Counted from the stretch's first letter, positions 1-7,822 are shown. The stretch is DNA of 18,332 nt from Flavobacteriaceae bacterium (GCA_031289875.1 JAITOO010000014.1:1-18332), one strand, 5' to 3'. The notes: generated from the sequence alone by a model not told the origin. Translations and numbers: made by a program.

Positions 1-146
1 GCGGTGCTCATGCCGCAGACAGGGTCTTTGTCATTGACAGCCTTTACGTCGGTCAGCCCTCCTGCGTTGTCCGGTTTTGTTTCGTGTTTCGATTCGCAGG
101 AAACCGCGAAAACCGTCAGTGCGGTCAGTAAAATAATTTTTTTCAT
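1..146 (-). CDS. YHS-domain lipoprotein, N-terminal part (partial at left edge)
   Basis: A minus-strand reading frame starts at the ATG at 146-144 and leaves the window after 48 full codons. The first 17 residues are a lipoprotein signal peptide: MKK, a hydrophobic stretch, then AVSC with Cys17 as the probable lipidated residue. A polar linker follows. Near residues 40-46 the sequence reads KDPVCGM, the signature opening of YHS domains, small metal-associated domains found in copper ATPases, some oxygenases and stand-alone periplasmic proteins. The product is therefore probably a small membrane-anchored periplasmic YHS protein, perhaps metal-related. Its start lies 34 bp downstream of the porX stop with no terminator visible between them, so read-through from porX is possible. 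The rest of the gene, and therefore its exact class, cannot be seen. Confidence 0.7.
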   Translation of the reverse strand, partial: MKKIILLTALTVFAVSCESKHETKPDNAGGLTDVKAVNDKDPVCGMST

Positions 147-180
147 TTTTAATTTTCAATCTTTTAATAGTTAATAGCAA

Positions 181-1722
181 TTATTCCAGCACCACAATAG
201 GGATAATCATCTCTTCCATGGAGATTCCTCCGTGCTGATACGTGTTTTTGTAATAGTTTACGTAGTGGTTGTAGTTTTTCGGATAGGCAAAAAACTTGTT
301 TTCTTTGGCGAAAATATATTTGGAATTGATATTGACTTTCGGCAGAAAATATTTTTCAGGATTGTCGATGACGTAAACATCTTTCGTTTCGTATTGCAGG
401 TTTCTGCCCAGTTTGTAGCGCAGATTGGTCGAAGATTCTTTGTCGCCGATAACGCGGCTCGGTCGTCGCACGAAAATCGTGCCATGGTCGGTGGTGATAA
501 TGACCTTGTACCCTTCTTTAGCTGCCAACTGTATGATTTTCAGTATGCTGGAATTTTCAAACCAAGTGTAGGTCAGCGATCGGTACGTCTTGTCGTCTCT
601 GATGAACTCATTGATAACGTTGTTGTTAGTCTTGGCGTGAGACAAAATATCAATGAAATTATAAACAATCGTAATAAAAGGAAGGTGGGAATAGCATTTA
701 AAATCGTCGTAAATTTTTCGCTCAAATTCGGAATTTAAAACTTTGAAATACTTGCATTTAGTATCTCTCAATCCCAAACGTTTCAACTGTGCTTCCAACA
801 GAGGTTCTTCAAATTGATTTTTCAGCCCCTCGTCGGGGTCGTTAAGCCAATATTGCGGAAACTGTTTTTCAATTTCCAAAGGCAGCAACCCTGCAAAAAA
901 CGAATTGCGCGCATACTGTGTCGCAGAAGGCAGAATGCTGAAATAGGACTGTTCCGTAACTTTGTTGAAAATTTTTTTGAACAGCGGTTCAATGGTTTTC
1001 CACTGGTCGTAGCGCAGATTATCTACCAAAAGGAGCAGAACTTTCTCGTTTTTTTCGATTTGCGGGTGTATAACTTCCTTAAACACAGTATGAGACATCA
1101 AAGGTTTATCGTCCGTTGTGAGCCATTTGTAATAATTGGTTTCGATGAATTTAGAAAAGAGAAGATTCGCTTCTTCTTTTTGATTATGAAGGATTTCCGA
1201 CATTTGTTCGTCTGAAAAGCGGTCGAATTTCAAATCCCAGTTTACGAATTTCAAATAGAGCTGCGCCCATTCGTCATAAGTGGTTGCATACATCGAATCC
1301 ATTGCGATTTTGCGAAATTCCTGCTGATAATCCTGCATGGTTTTTTTCTCAATAATTTCGTCTCTTTTCAGGATTTTTTTCAAACTCGACAAAATTTGAA
1401 TCGGATTGACGGGTTTCAAGATGTAATCGACTATTTGTCTGCCGATTGCCTCTTCCATGATGTGTTCTTCCTCGTTTTTTGTAATCATCACGACCGGAAG
1501 CGAAGCATCAATTTCATTGATTTTTTGTAAAGCTTCCAGCCCGCCGATTCCCGGCATGTTTTCATCAAGCAAAACCGCACTGAAGTTGCCGTCGGGAATG
1601 AGATTAAGCCCATCGGTAGCGTTGTTTGCTCCGACCACCTCGTAACCTTTCTGAGTCAGAAAAATGGTGTGAGGTTCAAGCATTTCAATCTCATCGTCAA
1701 TCCATAATATTTTTGTATTCAT
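181..1722 (-). CDS. porX: PorX-type response regulator with PglZ (alkaline-phosphatase superfamily) domain
   Basis: The 513-aa protein has an N-terminal receiver domain (about residues 1-120). It shows the acidic pair D10/E11 in WIDDE, the phospho-acceptor D53 in LLDENMPG, T81 and K103 in LKP. A helical linker leads to a C-terminal PglZ domain (about 225-513). That domain keeps the metal-binding set of the alkaline phosphatase superfamily: D234 (LLVDN), T268 (SATQ) as probable nucleophile, D358 and H362 (FIDILSHA), D412/H413 (TDHG) and H497 (QHGG). In Porphyromonas gingivalis the homologue PorX, partnered with the kinase PorY, controls the type IX secretion system. It contacts the T9SS motor protein PorL and has phosphodiesterase activity on oligonucleotides. 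All key residues are present here, so the protein looks active. No sensor kinase lies nearby. The gene diverges from the HD gene across a 36-bp gap. Confidence 0.93.
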   Translation of the reverse strand: MNTKILWIDDEIEMLEPHTIFLTQKGYEVVGANNATDGLNLIPDGNFSAVLLDENMPGIGGLEALQKINEIDASLPVVMITKNEEEHIMEEAIGRQIVDYILKPVNPIQILSSLKKILKRDEIIEKKTMQDYQQEFRKIAMDSMYATTYDEWAQLYLKFVNWDLKFDRFSDEQMSEILHNQKEEANLLFSKFIETNYYKWLTTDDKPLMSHTVFKEVIHPQIEKNEKVLLLLVDNLRYDQWKTIEPLFKKIFNKVTEQSYFSILPSATQYARNSFFAGLLPLEIEKQFPQYWLNDPDEGLKNQFEEPLLEAQLKRLGLRDTKCKYFKVLNSEFERKIYDDFKCYSHLPFITIVYNFIDILSHAKTNNNVINEFIRDDKTYRSLTYTWFENSSILKIIQLAAKEGYKVIITTDHGTIFVRRPSRVIGDKESSTNLRYKLGRNLQYETKDVYVIDNPEKYFLPKVNINSKYIFAKENKFFAYPKNYNHYVNYYKNTYQHGGISMEEMIIPIVVLE

Positions 1723-1741
1723 CTAATTTCGTTTACTTTTG
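1712..1741 (+). promoter_or_regulatory. Candidate promoter of the HD gene, overlapping the porX start
   Basis: TTTG at 1712-1715, an 18-bp spacer and TACTTTTG at 1734-1741 (followed by C) match the Bacteroidota form TTTG-N17-23-TAnnTTTG. The predicted start point is near 1746, leaving only about 12 nt before the ATG at 1759. The upstream half overlaps the first codons of porX, so transcription of the two genes may interfere. Confidence 0.6.
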
Positions 1742-1758
1742 CAAAAGGTACAAAAAAT

Positions 1759-3009
1759 ATGCCTTTTATGCAAATTTACACCAATAAACGAAAGATTTTC
1801 AACGACCCCGTTTTAGGGTTTATCTCCATTTCCAGCGATTTGATTTTTGATTTAATCGAACATTCCTACTTTCAGCGGCTGCGCAGAATCAGCCAGACAG
1901 GGCTTTCCTGCTACGTTTATGCCGGCGCAACGCATACGCGCTTTTTGCACGTTCTGGGCTGCATGCACTTGATGCAGATGACCTTTAAAGTGCTGAGAGA
2001 TAAAGGAGCAGAGATTTCCAAAGAAGAAGAACAGGCAGCGCTGATTGCAATTCTACTTCACGACATCGGGCATTCGCCCTTTTCGCACGCATTGGAAGCG
2101 GTCTTGCTCGACGGTGTCAGCCACGAGAAAATTTCTCTCGTTTTGATGAATCTTCTCAATGAAGAATTTAACGGAGAATTGTCTTTGGCGATTAAAATAT
2201 TTCTGAATCAATACGACAGAAAATTTTTTCATCAGTTGATTGCCGGTCAGTTGGACTTGGACAGACTGGATTATTTGAAGCGCGACAGTTTTTTTACAGG
2301 TGTTTCCGAAGGAAACGTTAATTCCGAGCGGATTATCACGATGATGAACGTCGTAAACGACGAGCTTGTCATCGACGGAAAAGGCATTTATTCGATTGAA
2401 AAGTATTTGACTTCCAGAATGTTCATGTATTGGCAGGTCTATTTTCACAAGACTTCCGTTGCTGCCGAGTTGTATCTGGTTGAAGCAATAAAAAGAGCTA
2501 AAGAGTTGGTGGATAAAGGAATAAGGCTGCCGTCTTCGGAAAATTTGCAATATTTTTTGCAAAAGAAAAATCCGTCGCTTGACAAAAACGAAATGGATTT
2601 GTTCACCCAATTAGATGATGCTGACCTCATTTCTGCACTGAAAATATGGCAAAACAGCGAAGATCGTATTTTAAGCCTTTTGAGCCGAGCGATAATTCAA
2701 CGGAAACTGCCGTTGTCGGTCATCGTTTCCGAGCCGATTTCTGAAAAAAATCTGCAAAGAGCAACTTCCGAAACGGAAAAATTGTACGGAATTGAAAACG
2801 GAAAATATTTTGTCCATCAAAAAAAATTGGAAGTTTTGGCGTATGATTATAAAAATAATCCTATAAAACTTTTGCTGAAAAAAAATAAAATCGTAAATTT
2901 ACAAGAAGTAGAAAATCAGGTTTTTATTAATTATTTGAAACAAAAAATGGAACGTTTTCACGTGTGTGCGCCGAAAGAACTTTATACTTTGTTTCAAAGA
3001 TTTTTATAA
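1759..3009 (+). CDS. HD-domain phosphohydrolase, SAMHD1/dGTPase-like
   Basis: The 416-aa protein belongs to the HD superfamily, in the group related to dNTP triphosphohydrolases. It shows R61/H64 (TRFLHVLG), the H101-D102 pair with H105 and H110 (LLHDIGHSPFSH), and LDLDRLDYLKRD at 165-176. Aligned by eye to SAMHD1, H64, H101, D102 and D168 match the four metal ligands. R169, Y172 and D176 sit where SAMHD1 has its substrate-contacting K312, Y315 and D319. A dNTP or related nucleotide is therefore the likely substrate, but the actual one is unknown. No signal peptide or membrane segment is seen, so it should be cytoplasmic. The first ATG at 1759 is used; M4 at 1768 is an alternative that would give a longer leader. 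The gene is followed after 43 bp by lpxD. Confidence 0.85.
   Translation: MPFMQIYTNKRKIFNDPVLGFISISSDLIFDLIEHSYFQRLRRISQTGLSCYVYAGATHTRFLHVLGCMHLMQMTFKVLRDKGAEISKEEEQAALIAILLHDIGHSPFSHALEAVLLDGVSHEKISLVLMNLLNEEFNGELSLAIKIFLNQYDRKFFHQLIAGQLDLDRLDYLKRDSFFTGVSEGNVNSERIITMMNVVNDELVIDGKGIYSIEKYLTSRMFMYWQVYFHKTSVAAELYLVEAIKRAKELVDKGIRLPSSENLQYFLQKKNPSLDKNEMDLFTQLDDADLISALKIWQNSEDRILSLLSRAIIQRKLPLSVIVSEPISEKNLQRATSETEKLYGIENGKYFVHQKKLEVLAYDYKNNPIKLLLKKNKIVNLQEVENQVFINYLKQKMERFHVCAPKELYTLFQRFL
1771..1802 (-). promoter_or_regulatory. Candidate porX promoter inside the start of the HD gene
   Basis: Read on the minus strand there is TTG at 1802-1800, a 21-bp spacer, and TAAATTTG at 1778-1771 followed by C. 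This fits the Bacteroidota consensus TTG-N17-23-TAnnTTTG. The start point would fall near 1764, giving porX a leader of about 40 nt. The element lies within the first codons of the divergent HD gene. Confidence 0.55.
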
Positions 3010-3024
3010 TCGTGATAAAATTAT

Positions 3025-3032
3025 TACATTTG
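3025..3032 (+). promoter_or_regulatory. Candidate -7 box of the lpxD operon
   Basis: TACATTTG, followed by CC, matches TAnnTTTG and lies 20 bp before the lpxD start codon. No TTG or TTTG is seen at the usual 17-23 bp upstream, so only the -7 half supports this call. It would allow lpxD, lpxC/fabZ and lpxA to be transcribed independently of the HD gene. Confidence 0.45.
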
Positions 3033-3052
3033 CCGATTAAGTTTGCCGATTT

Positions 3053-4078
3053 ATGGAGTTTAGTGCAGAACAAATAGCTGAATTAGTGAAAGGCGAGGTG
3101 CTTGGAAACCCCGAAGAAACAGTAACTTACATTTCCAAAATAGAAGACGGGATACCCGGAACATTGACTTTTTTGGGTGGAGAAAAATATCAAAAATTTC
3201 TCAAAAAGACCCAAGCCTCTATCGTCATGATTTCTAAAAAATTGCTTCCTGAAAATCTTTCGGGACTTCCTGTTATCATTGTGGTGGAAGACGCTTATGT
3301 TGCTTTCAATCAGTTGTTAAGAATTTATAACGAAATGAAAAGCCGCAAAACAGGCATTGAACCGCAAACGCAAATTTCCGAATCGGCAAAATTGGGAGAA
3401 AATATTTATGTCGGGTCGTTTACCTATATTTCTGATAATGCAGTAGTTGGCGATAATACCCAGATTTATCCGCAAGTGTTTATCGGCGCAAACGTAAAAA
3501 TCGGCGCAAACTGTAAAATTTATGCAGGCGTGAAAATTTATGACGACTGTATCATCGGCAACAATTGCGTGCTTCATTCGGGCGTAGTCATCGGTGCAGA
3601 CGGATTTGGCTTTGAGCCGACAGAGAACGGCTATCAGAAAGTTCCCCAACTCGGCAACGTAGTTTTGGAAGACGACATAGAAGTCGGTGTAAATACCGCC
3701 ATTGACCGTGCAACTATCGGTTCTACCATTATCCGCAAAGGCGTAAAATTAGACAATCTGATTCAAGTCGCCCACAATGTGGAAATCGGAGAACACTCTG
3801 CAATGGCTTCTCAATCGGGCGTTGCGGGTTCTTCAAAGTTGGGGAAATGGAACATGATTGGCGGTCAGGCAGGCATTTCAGGACATGTAAAATTGGGAGA
3901 CAACGTCGCAGTGGTGGCACAAAGCGGTGTGGGACAAGACGTTGAAGATGGCAAAAAGTTATTCGGTTCTCCTGCGATAGATATATTAAATTTTAAGAAA
4001 AGTTATGTTTATTTTAAAAATCTTCCTGAATTGGCAGGAAGATTGCGAGATTTAGAAAAACAAATCACTAAAGAATAA
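3053..4078 (+). CDS. lpxD: UDP-3-O-acylglucosamine N-acyltransferase LpxD
   Basis: The 341-aa protein carries out the third step of lipid A synthesis: it transfers a 3-hydroxyacyl chain from acyl carrier protein to the 2-amino group of UDP-3-O-acylglucosamine in the cytoplasm. An N-terminal uridine-binding region (about 1-100) precedes a left-handed beta helix of hexapeptide repeats (about 105-300, recurring I/V-G-x-N). It has the conserved block VIGADGFGF (179-187) and the catalytic His at 241 in [11 protein letters not shown], equivalent to E. coli H239. A C-terminal helical tail follows. The length is normal for the family. The stop codon TAA shares its last base with the lpxC/fabZ start codon (TAATG), suggesting translational coupling. 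This is the canonical LpxD of the window; a second, shorter one lies at 6895. Confidence 0.95.
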   Translation: MEFSAEQIAELVKGEVLGNPEETVTYISKIEDGIPGTLTFLGGEKYQKFLKKTQASIVMISKKLLPENLSGLPVIIVVEDAYVAFNQLLRIYNEMKSRKTGIEPQTQISESAKLGENIYVGSFTYISDNAVVGDNTQIYPQVFIGANVKIGANCKIYAGVKIYDDCIIGNNCVLHSGVVIGADGFGFEPTENGYQKVPQLGNVVLEDDIEVGVNTAIDRATIGSTIIRKGVKLDNLIQVAHNVEIGEHSAMASQSGVAGSSKLGKWNMIGGQAGISGHVKLGDNVAVVAQSGVGQDVEDGKKLFGSPAIDILNFKKSYVYFKNLPELAGRLRDLEKQITKE

Positions 4079-5478
4079 TGTCAGAGAAACAAAAAACGTT
4101 AAACCAAGAATTTACATTAAAAGGAACAGGGCTTCATACAGGCAAGGAAGTAACTATGACTATCAAGCCTGCGCCTGAAAACACAGGTTTTGTATTTATC
4201 AGAGTTGATTTGGAAGGACATCCGACCATTGAAGCCGACGCCTCCTATGTGGTTTTCACTGAACGAGGAACAGTTTTAGAGAAAAAAGGCGTAAAAATAA
4301 ATACAACAGAACATATTTTAGCCGCCCTCACGGGAATGGATTTGGACAATGCCTACGTCGAATTGGACAGCGCAGAACCGCCCATTATGGACGGATCTTC
4401 CAAATATTTTGTAGAAGGAATCGAAAAAGCAGGAATTGTAGAACAAAATGCTGACAGAGAGTATTTTGTAATTAAAGAAATCATGTCTTATACCGACCCC
4501 GAAACAGGTTCGGAAATTACAGCGATTCCGTCCGATAACTTTGAAATCAGCACCATGGTCGATTTCGGAACGAAAGTTTTAGGCACGCAAAATGCCACCA
4601 TGAAAAACCTCATAGATTTTAAAACAGAATTTGCCAAAGCCCGAACTTTCAGCTTCTTACACGAACTGGAAACCCTTTTGGACGCAGGCTTGATTAAAGG
4701 CGGAGACATCGACAACGCCATTGTGTATGTAGATAAGGAACTCTCGCCCGAAACACTTGAAAAACTCAAAAAAGCCTTTAACAAACAGAATGTTTCCGTC
4801 CGTTCAAACGGAATTTTAGACAATTTGACCTTGTATTACCCCAACGAAGCCGCTCGCCACAAACTTCTCGATGTAATTGGTGATTTGACTTTGGTCGGAG
4901 TGAAACTGAAAGCAAAAATCATTGCAACAAAACCCGGACACAAAATTAACACACAGTTTGCCAAGAAATTAAACAAAATATATAAACTCTATAAAAGAAA
5001 AAATATTCCGGAATACGATTTGACCAAAGAACCGTTGTACGACATCAACGCCATTATGAAAATGTTGCCGCACCGTCCGCCTTTCTTGATGATTGACAAA
5101 ATTTTGGAAATGGACGAAAAGCACATCGTCGGGGTGAAAAACATCACCATCAACGAGCCGTTTTTTGTAGGACATTTTCCGCAAGAACCCGTTGTTCCGG
5201 GCGTTTTGCAGATAGAATCCATGGCGCAGGCAGGCGGAATTTTCATGCTGGCAAACGTGGAAAATCCGCAAGAATATTCTACGTATTTCATTAAAATAGA
5301 CAAAGTTAAATTTAAAAGAAAAGTTGTTCCGGGAGATACCCTGATTTTTAAAGTAGATTTATTAGAACCCATCAGGAGAGGAATCGTGCATATGCAGGGA
5401 TGCGGATACTGCAACGGACAAATTGTAGTAGAGGCGGAAATGATGGCACAGGTAGCAAAACAAAACAATAAAAAATGA
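4078..5478 (+). CDS. lpxC/fabZ: Bifunctional LpxC deacetylase / FabZ dehydratase fusion
   Basis: The 466-aa protein joins two enzymes. Residues 1 to about 305 are LpxC, the zinc-dependent UDP-3-O-acyl-GlcNAc deacetylase that commits the pathway to lipid A. Zinc ligands are H79 (TTEHILAAL), H261 and D265 (HKLLDVIGDL); H288 (GHKIN) is the catalytic His. Residues from about 320 to the end are FabZ, the 3-hydroxyacyl-ACP dehydratase. It has LPHRPPFLMID (330-340), the catalytic H366 in FFVGHFP and E380 in VPGVLQIESMAQ. The linker of about 15 residues is basic. Both active sites are intact. This fusion is known throughout Bacteroidota and joins the two enzymes that compete for 3-hydroxyacyl-ACP flux between lipid A and fatty acids. 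The gene overlaps lpxD by 1 bp and lpxA by 4 bp (ATGA). Confidence 0.96.
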   Translation: MSEKQKTLNQEFTLKGTGLHTGKEVTMTIKPAPENTGFVFIRVDLEGHPTIEADASYVVFTERGTVLEKKGVKINTTEHILAALTGMDLDNAYVELDSAEPPIMDGSSKYFVEGIEKAGIVEQNADREYFVIKEIMSYTDPETGSEITAIPSDNFEISTMVDFGTKVLGTQNATMKNLIDFKTEFAKARTFSFLHELETLLDAGLIKGGDIDNAIVYVDKELSPETLEKLKKAFNKQNVSVRSNGILDNLTLYYPNEAARHKLLDVIGDLTLVGVKLKAKIIATKPGHKINTQFAKKLNKIYKLYKRKNIPEYDLTKEPLYDINAIMKMLPHRPPFLMIDKILEMDEKHIVGVKNITINEPFFVGHFPQEPVVPGVLQIESMAQAGGIFMLANVENPQEYSTYFIKIDKVKFKRKVVPGDTLIFKVDLLEPIRRGIVHMQGCGYCNGQIVVEAEMMAQVAKQNNKK

Positions 5479-6269
5479 ACCAACCGTTAGCATTTGTACA
5501 TTCCGACGCAAAAGTTGCAAAAAATGTGGTTATCGAGCCTTTTTCATCTGTTTATAAAGATGTGGAAATCGGCGAAGGTACTTGGATAGGACCCAACGTA
5601 ACCATTATGGAAGGCGCAAGAATCGGGAGAAACTGCAAGATTTTTCCGGGCGCAGTAATTTCCGCCGAGCCGCAGGATTTGAAATACAAAGGTGAAAAAA
5701 CCATCGTAGAAATAGGCAACAATACCACAATCCGCGAATGCGTAACTATCAGCAAGGGAACGGGGGACAAGATGAAAACTACAGTCGGAGACAACTGCCT
5801 GCTCATGGCGTATTCCCACATTGCCCACGACTGCGTCGTTGGCAACAATTGCATTTTTTCCAACAACACGGCGCTGGCGGGGCATATCACCGTCGGAGAC
5901 CATGTTATAATGGCAGGCATGACAGCGGTTCACCAATTCTGTTCCGTTGGAAACCATGCTTTTATAACAGGCGGTTCGCTGGTTAGAAAAGACGTTCCGC
6001 CCTATGTCAAAGTAGCGCGGGACCCGCTTTCCTACGTCGGAATCAATTCGATAGGTCTACGCAGAAGAGGTTTCTCCTCCGAAAAAATTATGGAAATTCA
6101 AAGCATTTACCGAGTGATTTTTCAAAGCAAGTTGAATATCTCTCAGGCATTGAGGGTGGTAGAGTCAGAATTTGAAGCAACTCCCGAAAGGGATGAAATC
6201 ATACAATTTATCAGTGCGAGTATGCGCGGCGTGATGAAAGGTTTTGTATCTTTGGGAATGAAAGATTAA
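5475..6269 (+). CDS. lpxA: Acyl-ACP:UDP-N-acetylglucosamine O-acyltransferase LpxA
   Basis: The 264-aa protein catalyses the first step of lipid A synthesis: O-acylation of UDP-GlcNAc at position 3 with a 3-hydroxyacyl chain from ACP. It is a hexapeptide-repeat beta helix (about 1-190) with a C-terminal helical domain. The diagnostic motif SHIAHDC (114-120) holds the catalytic H118, equivalent to E. coli H125, with H115 matching H122. HQFCSVG and GGSLVRKDVPPYV follow as in the family. By the same offset, G166 matches the E. coli acyl-length residue G173; this alignment was made by eye. The length is normal. The ATG at 5475 overlaps the lpxC/fabZ stop as ATGA, the usual arrangement for coupled translation. 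Confidence 0.96.
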   Translation: MNQPLAFVHSDAKVAKNVVIEPFSSVYKDVEIGEGTWIGPNVTIMEGARIGRNCKIFPGAVISAEPQDLKYKGEKTIVEIGNNTTIRECVTISKGTGDKMKTTVGDNCLLMAYSHIAHDCVVGNNCIFSNNTALAGHITVGDHVIMAGMTAVHQFCSVGNHAFITGGSLVRKDVPPYVKVARDPLSYVGINSIGLRRRGFSSEKIMEIQSIYRVIFQSKLNISQALRVVESEFEATPERDEIIQFISASMRGVMKGFVSLGMKD

Positions 6270-6312
6270 AAAAAAGTTGAAAATTTAATTTAAAAATCAA
6301 AAAAACATCTAT

Positions 6313-6876
6313 ATGGCAACAATGGGAGATATAAAAAAAGGACTTTGCATCAATTTTAATGATGACATTTATAAAGTAGTCGAATTTTTACACGTAAAAC
6401 CCGGCAAGGGACCTGCTTTTGTACGAACAAAATTAAAATCAATCACAACGGGTAAAGTGGTGGACAACACTTTTTCCGCAGGCAGCAAAATCGAAGAAGT
6501 GAAAGTCATCACCCGCAAATTTCAATATTTGTACGACGACGAAAACGGTTTCCATTTTATGAACAACGACGATTTCTCTCAAATTTATTTGGACAAAGAA
6601 ATGATAGAAAATTCGCAGTTTATGAAGCCGGGCGAAGAAGTGATGATTATCCTCAAAGAAGAAGAAGAAACGCCTTTGTCAGCCGAACTTCCGCTAAGCG
6701 TTGTGATGGAAGTCATCGAAGCCGATCCGGGCGTGAAAGGAAATACTGCCACCAACGCTTTAAAAAACGCAGTCATAGAAACAGGTGCGCGGATTTTAGT
6801 GCCACTGTTCATCGAAGCCGGCGAAAAAATCAAAATCAACACCGAAGACGGAAGCTACATCGAAAGAGTAAAATAA
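6313..6876 (+). CDS. efp: Elongation factor P
   Basis: The 187-aa protein has the normal EF-P length and three-domain pattern. EF-P enters the ribosomal E site and relieves stalling at consecutive prolines. The tip loop of domain I is at residues 30-34 and reads P-G-K-G-P, with K32 where E. coli has its beta-lysylated K34. A Pro after KG (E. coli has Gln there) is typical of the PGKGP loop class, described in Actinobacteria as working with an unmodified lysine. The conserved end GDKxKI-like region is seen as EAGEKIKINTEDGSYIERVK-type sequence. No EF-P modification gene lies in the window. The gene follows lpxA by 43 bp and precedes the second lpxD-like gene by 18 bp, with no promoter or terminator seen, so it is probably carried on the lipid A transcript. 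M4 at 6322 is a possible alternative start. Confidence 0.96.
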   Translation: MATMGDIKKGLCINFNDDIYKVVEFLHVKPGKGPAFVRTKLKSITTGKVVDNTFSAGSKIEEVKVITRKFQYLYDDENGFHFMNNDDFSQIYLDKEMIENSQFMKPGEEVMIILKEEEETPLSAELPLSVVMEVIEADPGVKGNTATNALKNAVIETGARILVPLFIEAGEKIKINTEDGSYIERVK

Positions 6877-6894
6877 GTTTTTAAATTTAGTTAT

Positions 6895-7812
6895 ATGAAA
6901 TTTGCTGAACCTCAAACACTAAAAAAAATATCTTCCCTGATAAACGCAAAATACGTCGGTGATGATAATTTCCAAATTGAGGGCATTAACGAAATTCATC
7001 GAGTAAAAAAAGGCGAAATCGTCTTCGTTGACCATCCGAAATATTACGACAAAGCACTGCAAAGCGCAGCAAGTGTGGTTCTTATCAATAAAAAAATAGC
7101 TTGTTCTCCGGAAAAAGCCCTAATTATTTCAGACGACCCTTTCAGAGATTTTAATTTGATTAATGCCCATTTCAGGAAGTTTGAACCGCAAAAAGAGATG
7201 ATTTCTCCCGATGTTCTCATCGGTGAAAACACTATCATTCAGCCCAATGTCTATATCGGAAAGCAAGTAAAAATCGGCAGCAACTGCATAATTTTCTCCA
7301 ATGTAACGCTTCAAGATTACACCGAAATCGGCGACAATGTTATTATTCAGTCGGGAACGGTAATCGGCGGCGACGGCTTTTATTACAAAAACAGAGGAAC
7401 GCACTACGACCGGCTGAAATCCGTCGGAAACGTGAAAATTGAAGACAACGTCGAAATCGGTTCTAACTGCACCGTTGATCGCGGCGTAACCTCGACCACC
7501 ACTATCGGAGAGGGCAGCAAGTTAGACAATCTGATTCAGGTCGGGCATGACACCGTCATTGGCAAAAAATGCCTCATTGCTTCACAAGTTGGCATTGCAG
7601 GCTGCTGCAACATCAAAGACGAAGTCGTCATTTGGGGGCAGGTAGGCATTGCTTCTTCCCTCACCATCGGCAATAAAGCCGTGATTCTGGCGCAGTCAGG
7701 CGTGTCCAAAAATTTGGAAAACAAAAAGACCTATTTTGGTTCTCCTGCGGACGAGTCAAAAAAAGTAATGAAAGAATTGGCAATAATTAAAAGATTAGCG
7801 CATAAGAAATAA
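6895..7812 (+). CDS. Second LpxD-like hexapeptide acyltransferase
   Basis: The 305-aa protein is a left-handed beta-helix acyltransferase of the LpxD family. An N-terminal LpxD-like domain (about 1-100, with EIHRVKKGEIVFVDHPKYY) precedes hexapeptide repeats (about 105-285). It keeps the catalytic-type His at 218 (LIQVGHDTVIG) and the block GTVIGGDGFYY (154-164), where the true LpxD has VIGADGFGF. It also keeps KLDNLIQV and the ending YFGSPADE, close to LFGSPAID in lpxD. It is 36 residues shorter than LpxD and lacks most of its C-terminal helical tail. A second LpxD-type gene is common in Flavobacteriia. Its substrate may be a UDP-acylaminosugar carrying a different acyl chain, or another sugar. 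Calling it a second LpxD is defensible, but the acceptor is not settled by sequence. It lies directly after efp. Confidence 0.85.
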   Translation: MKFAEPQTLKKISSLINAKYVGDDNFQIEGINEIHRVKKGEIVFVDHPKYYDKALQSAASVVLINKKIACSPEKALIISDDPFRDFNLINAHFRKFEPQKEMISPDVLIGENTIIQPNVYIGKQVKIGSNCIIFSNVTLQDYTEIGDNVIIQSGTVIGGDGFYYKNRGTHYDRLKSVGNVKIEDNVEIGSNCTVDRGVTSTTTIGEGSKLDNLIQVGHDTVIGKKCLIASQVGIAGCCNIKDEVVIWGQVGIASSLTIGNKAVILAQSGVSKNLENKKTYFGSPADESKKVMKELAIIKRLAHKK

Positions 7813-7822
7813 AAACATTTCC

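Noticed and set aside
232..738. 168-aa open frame on the plus strand within porX
   Set aside because: Antisense to a well-conserved gene with all active-site residues. The peptide is rich in Val/Ile/Phe/Arg without domain pattern, as antisense frames of AT-rich genes tend to be.
2992..3024. Possible TTTG partner for the lpxD -7 box at 2988-2991
   Set aside because: The spacer would be 33 bp, outside the 17-23 bp range expected for this promoter type.
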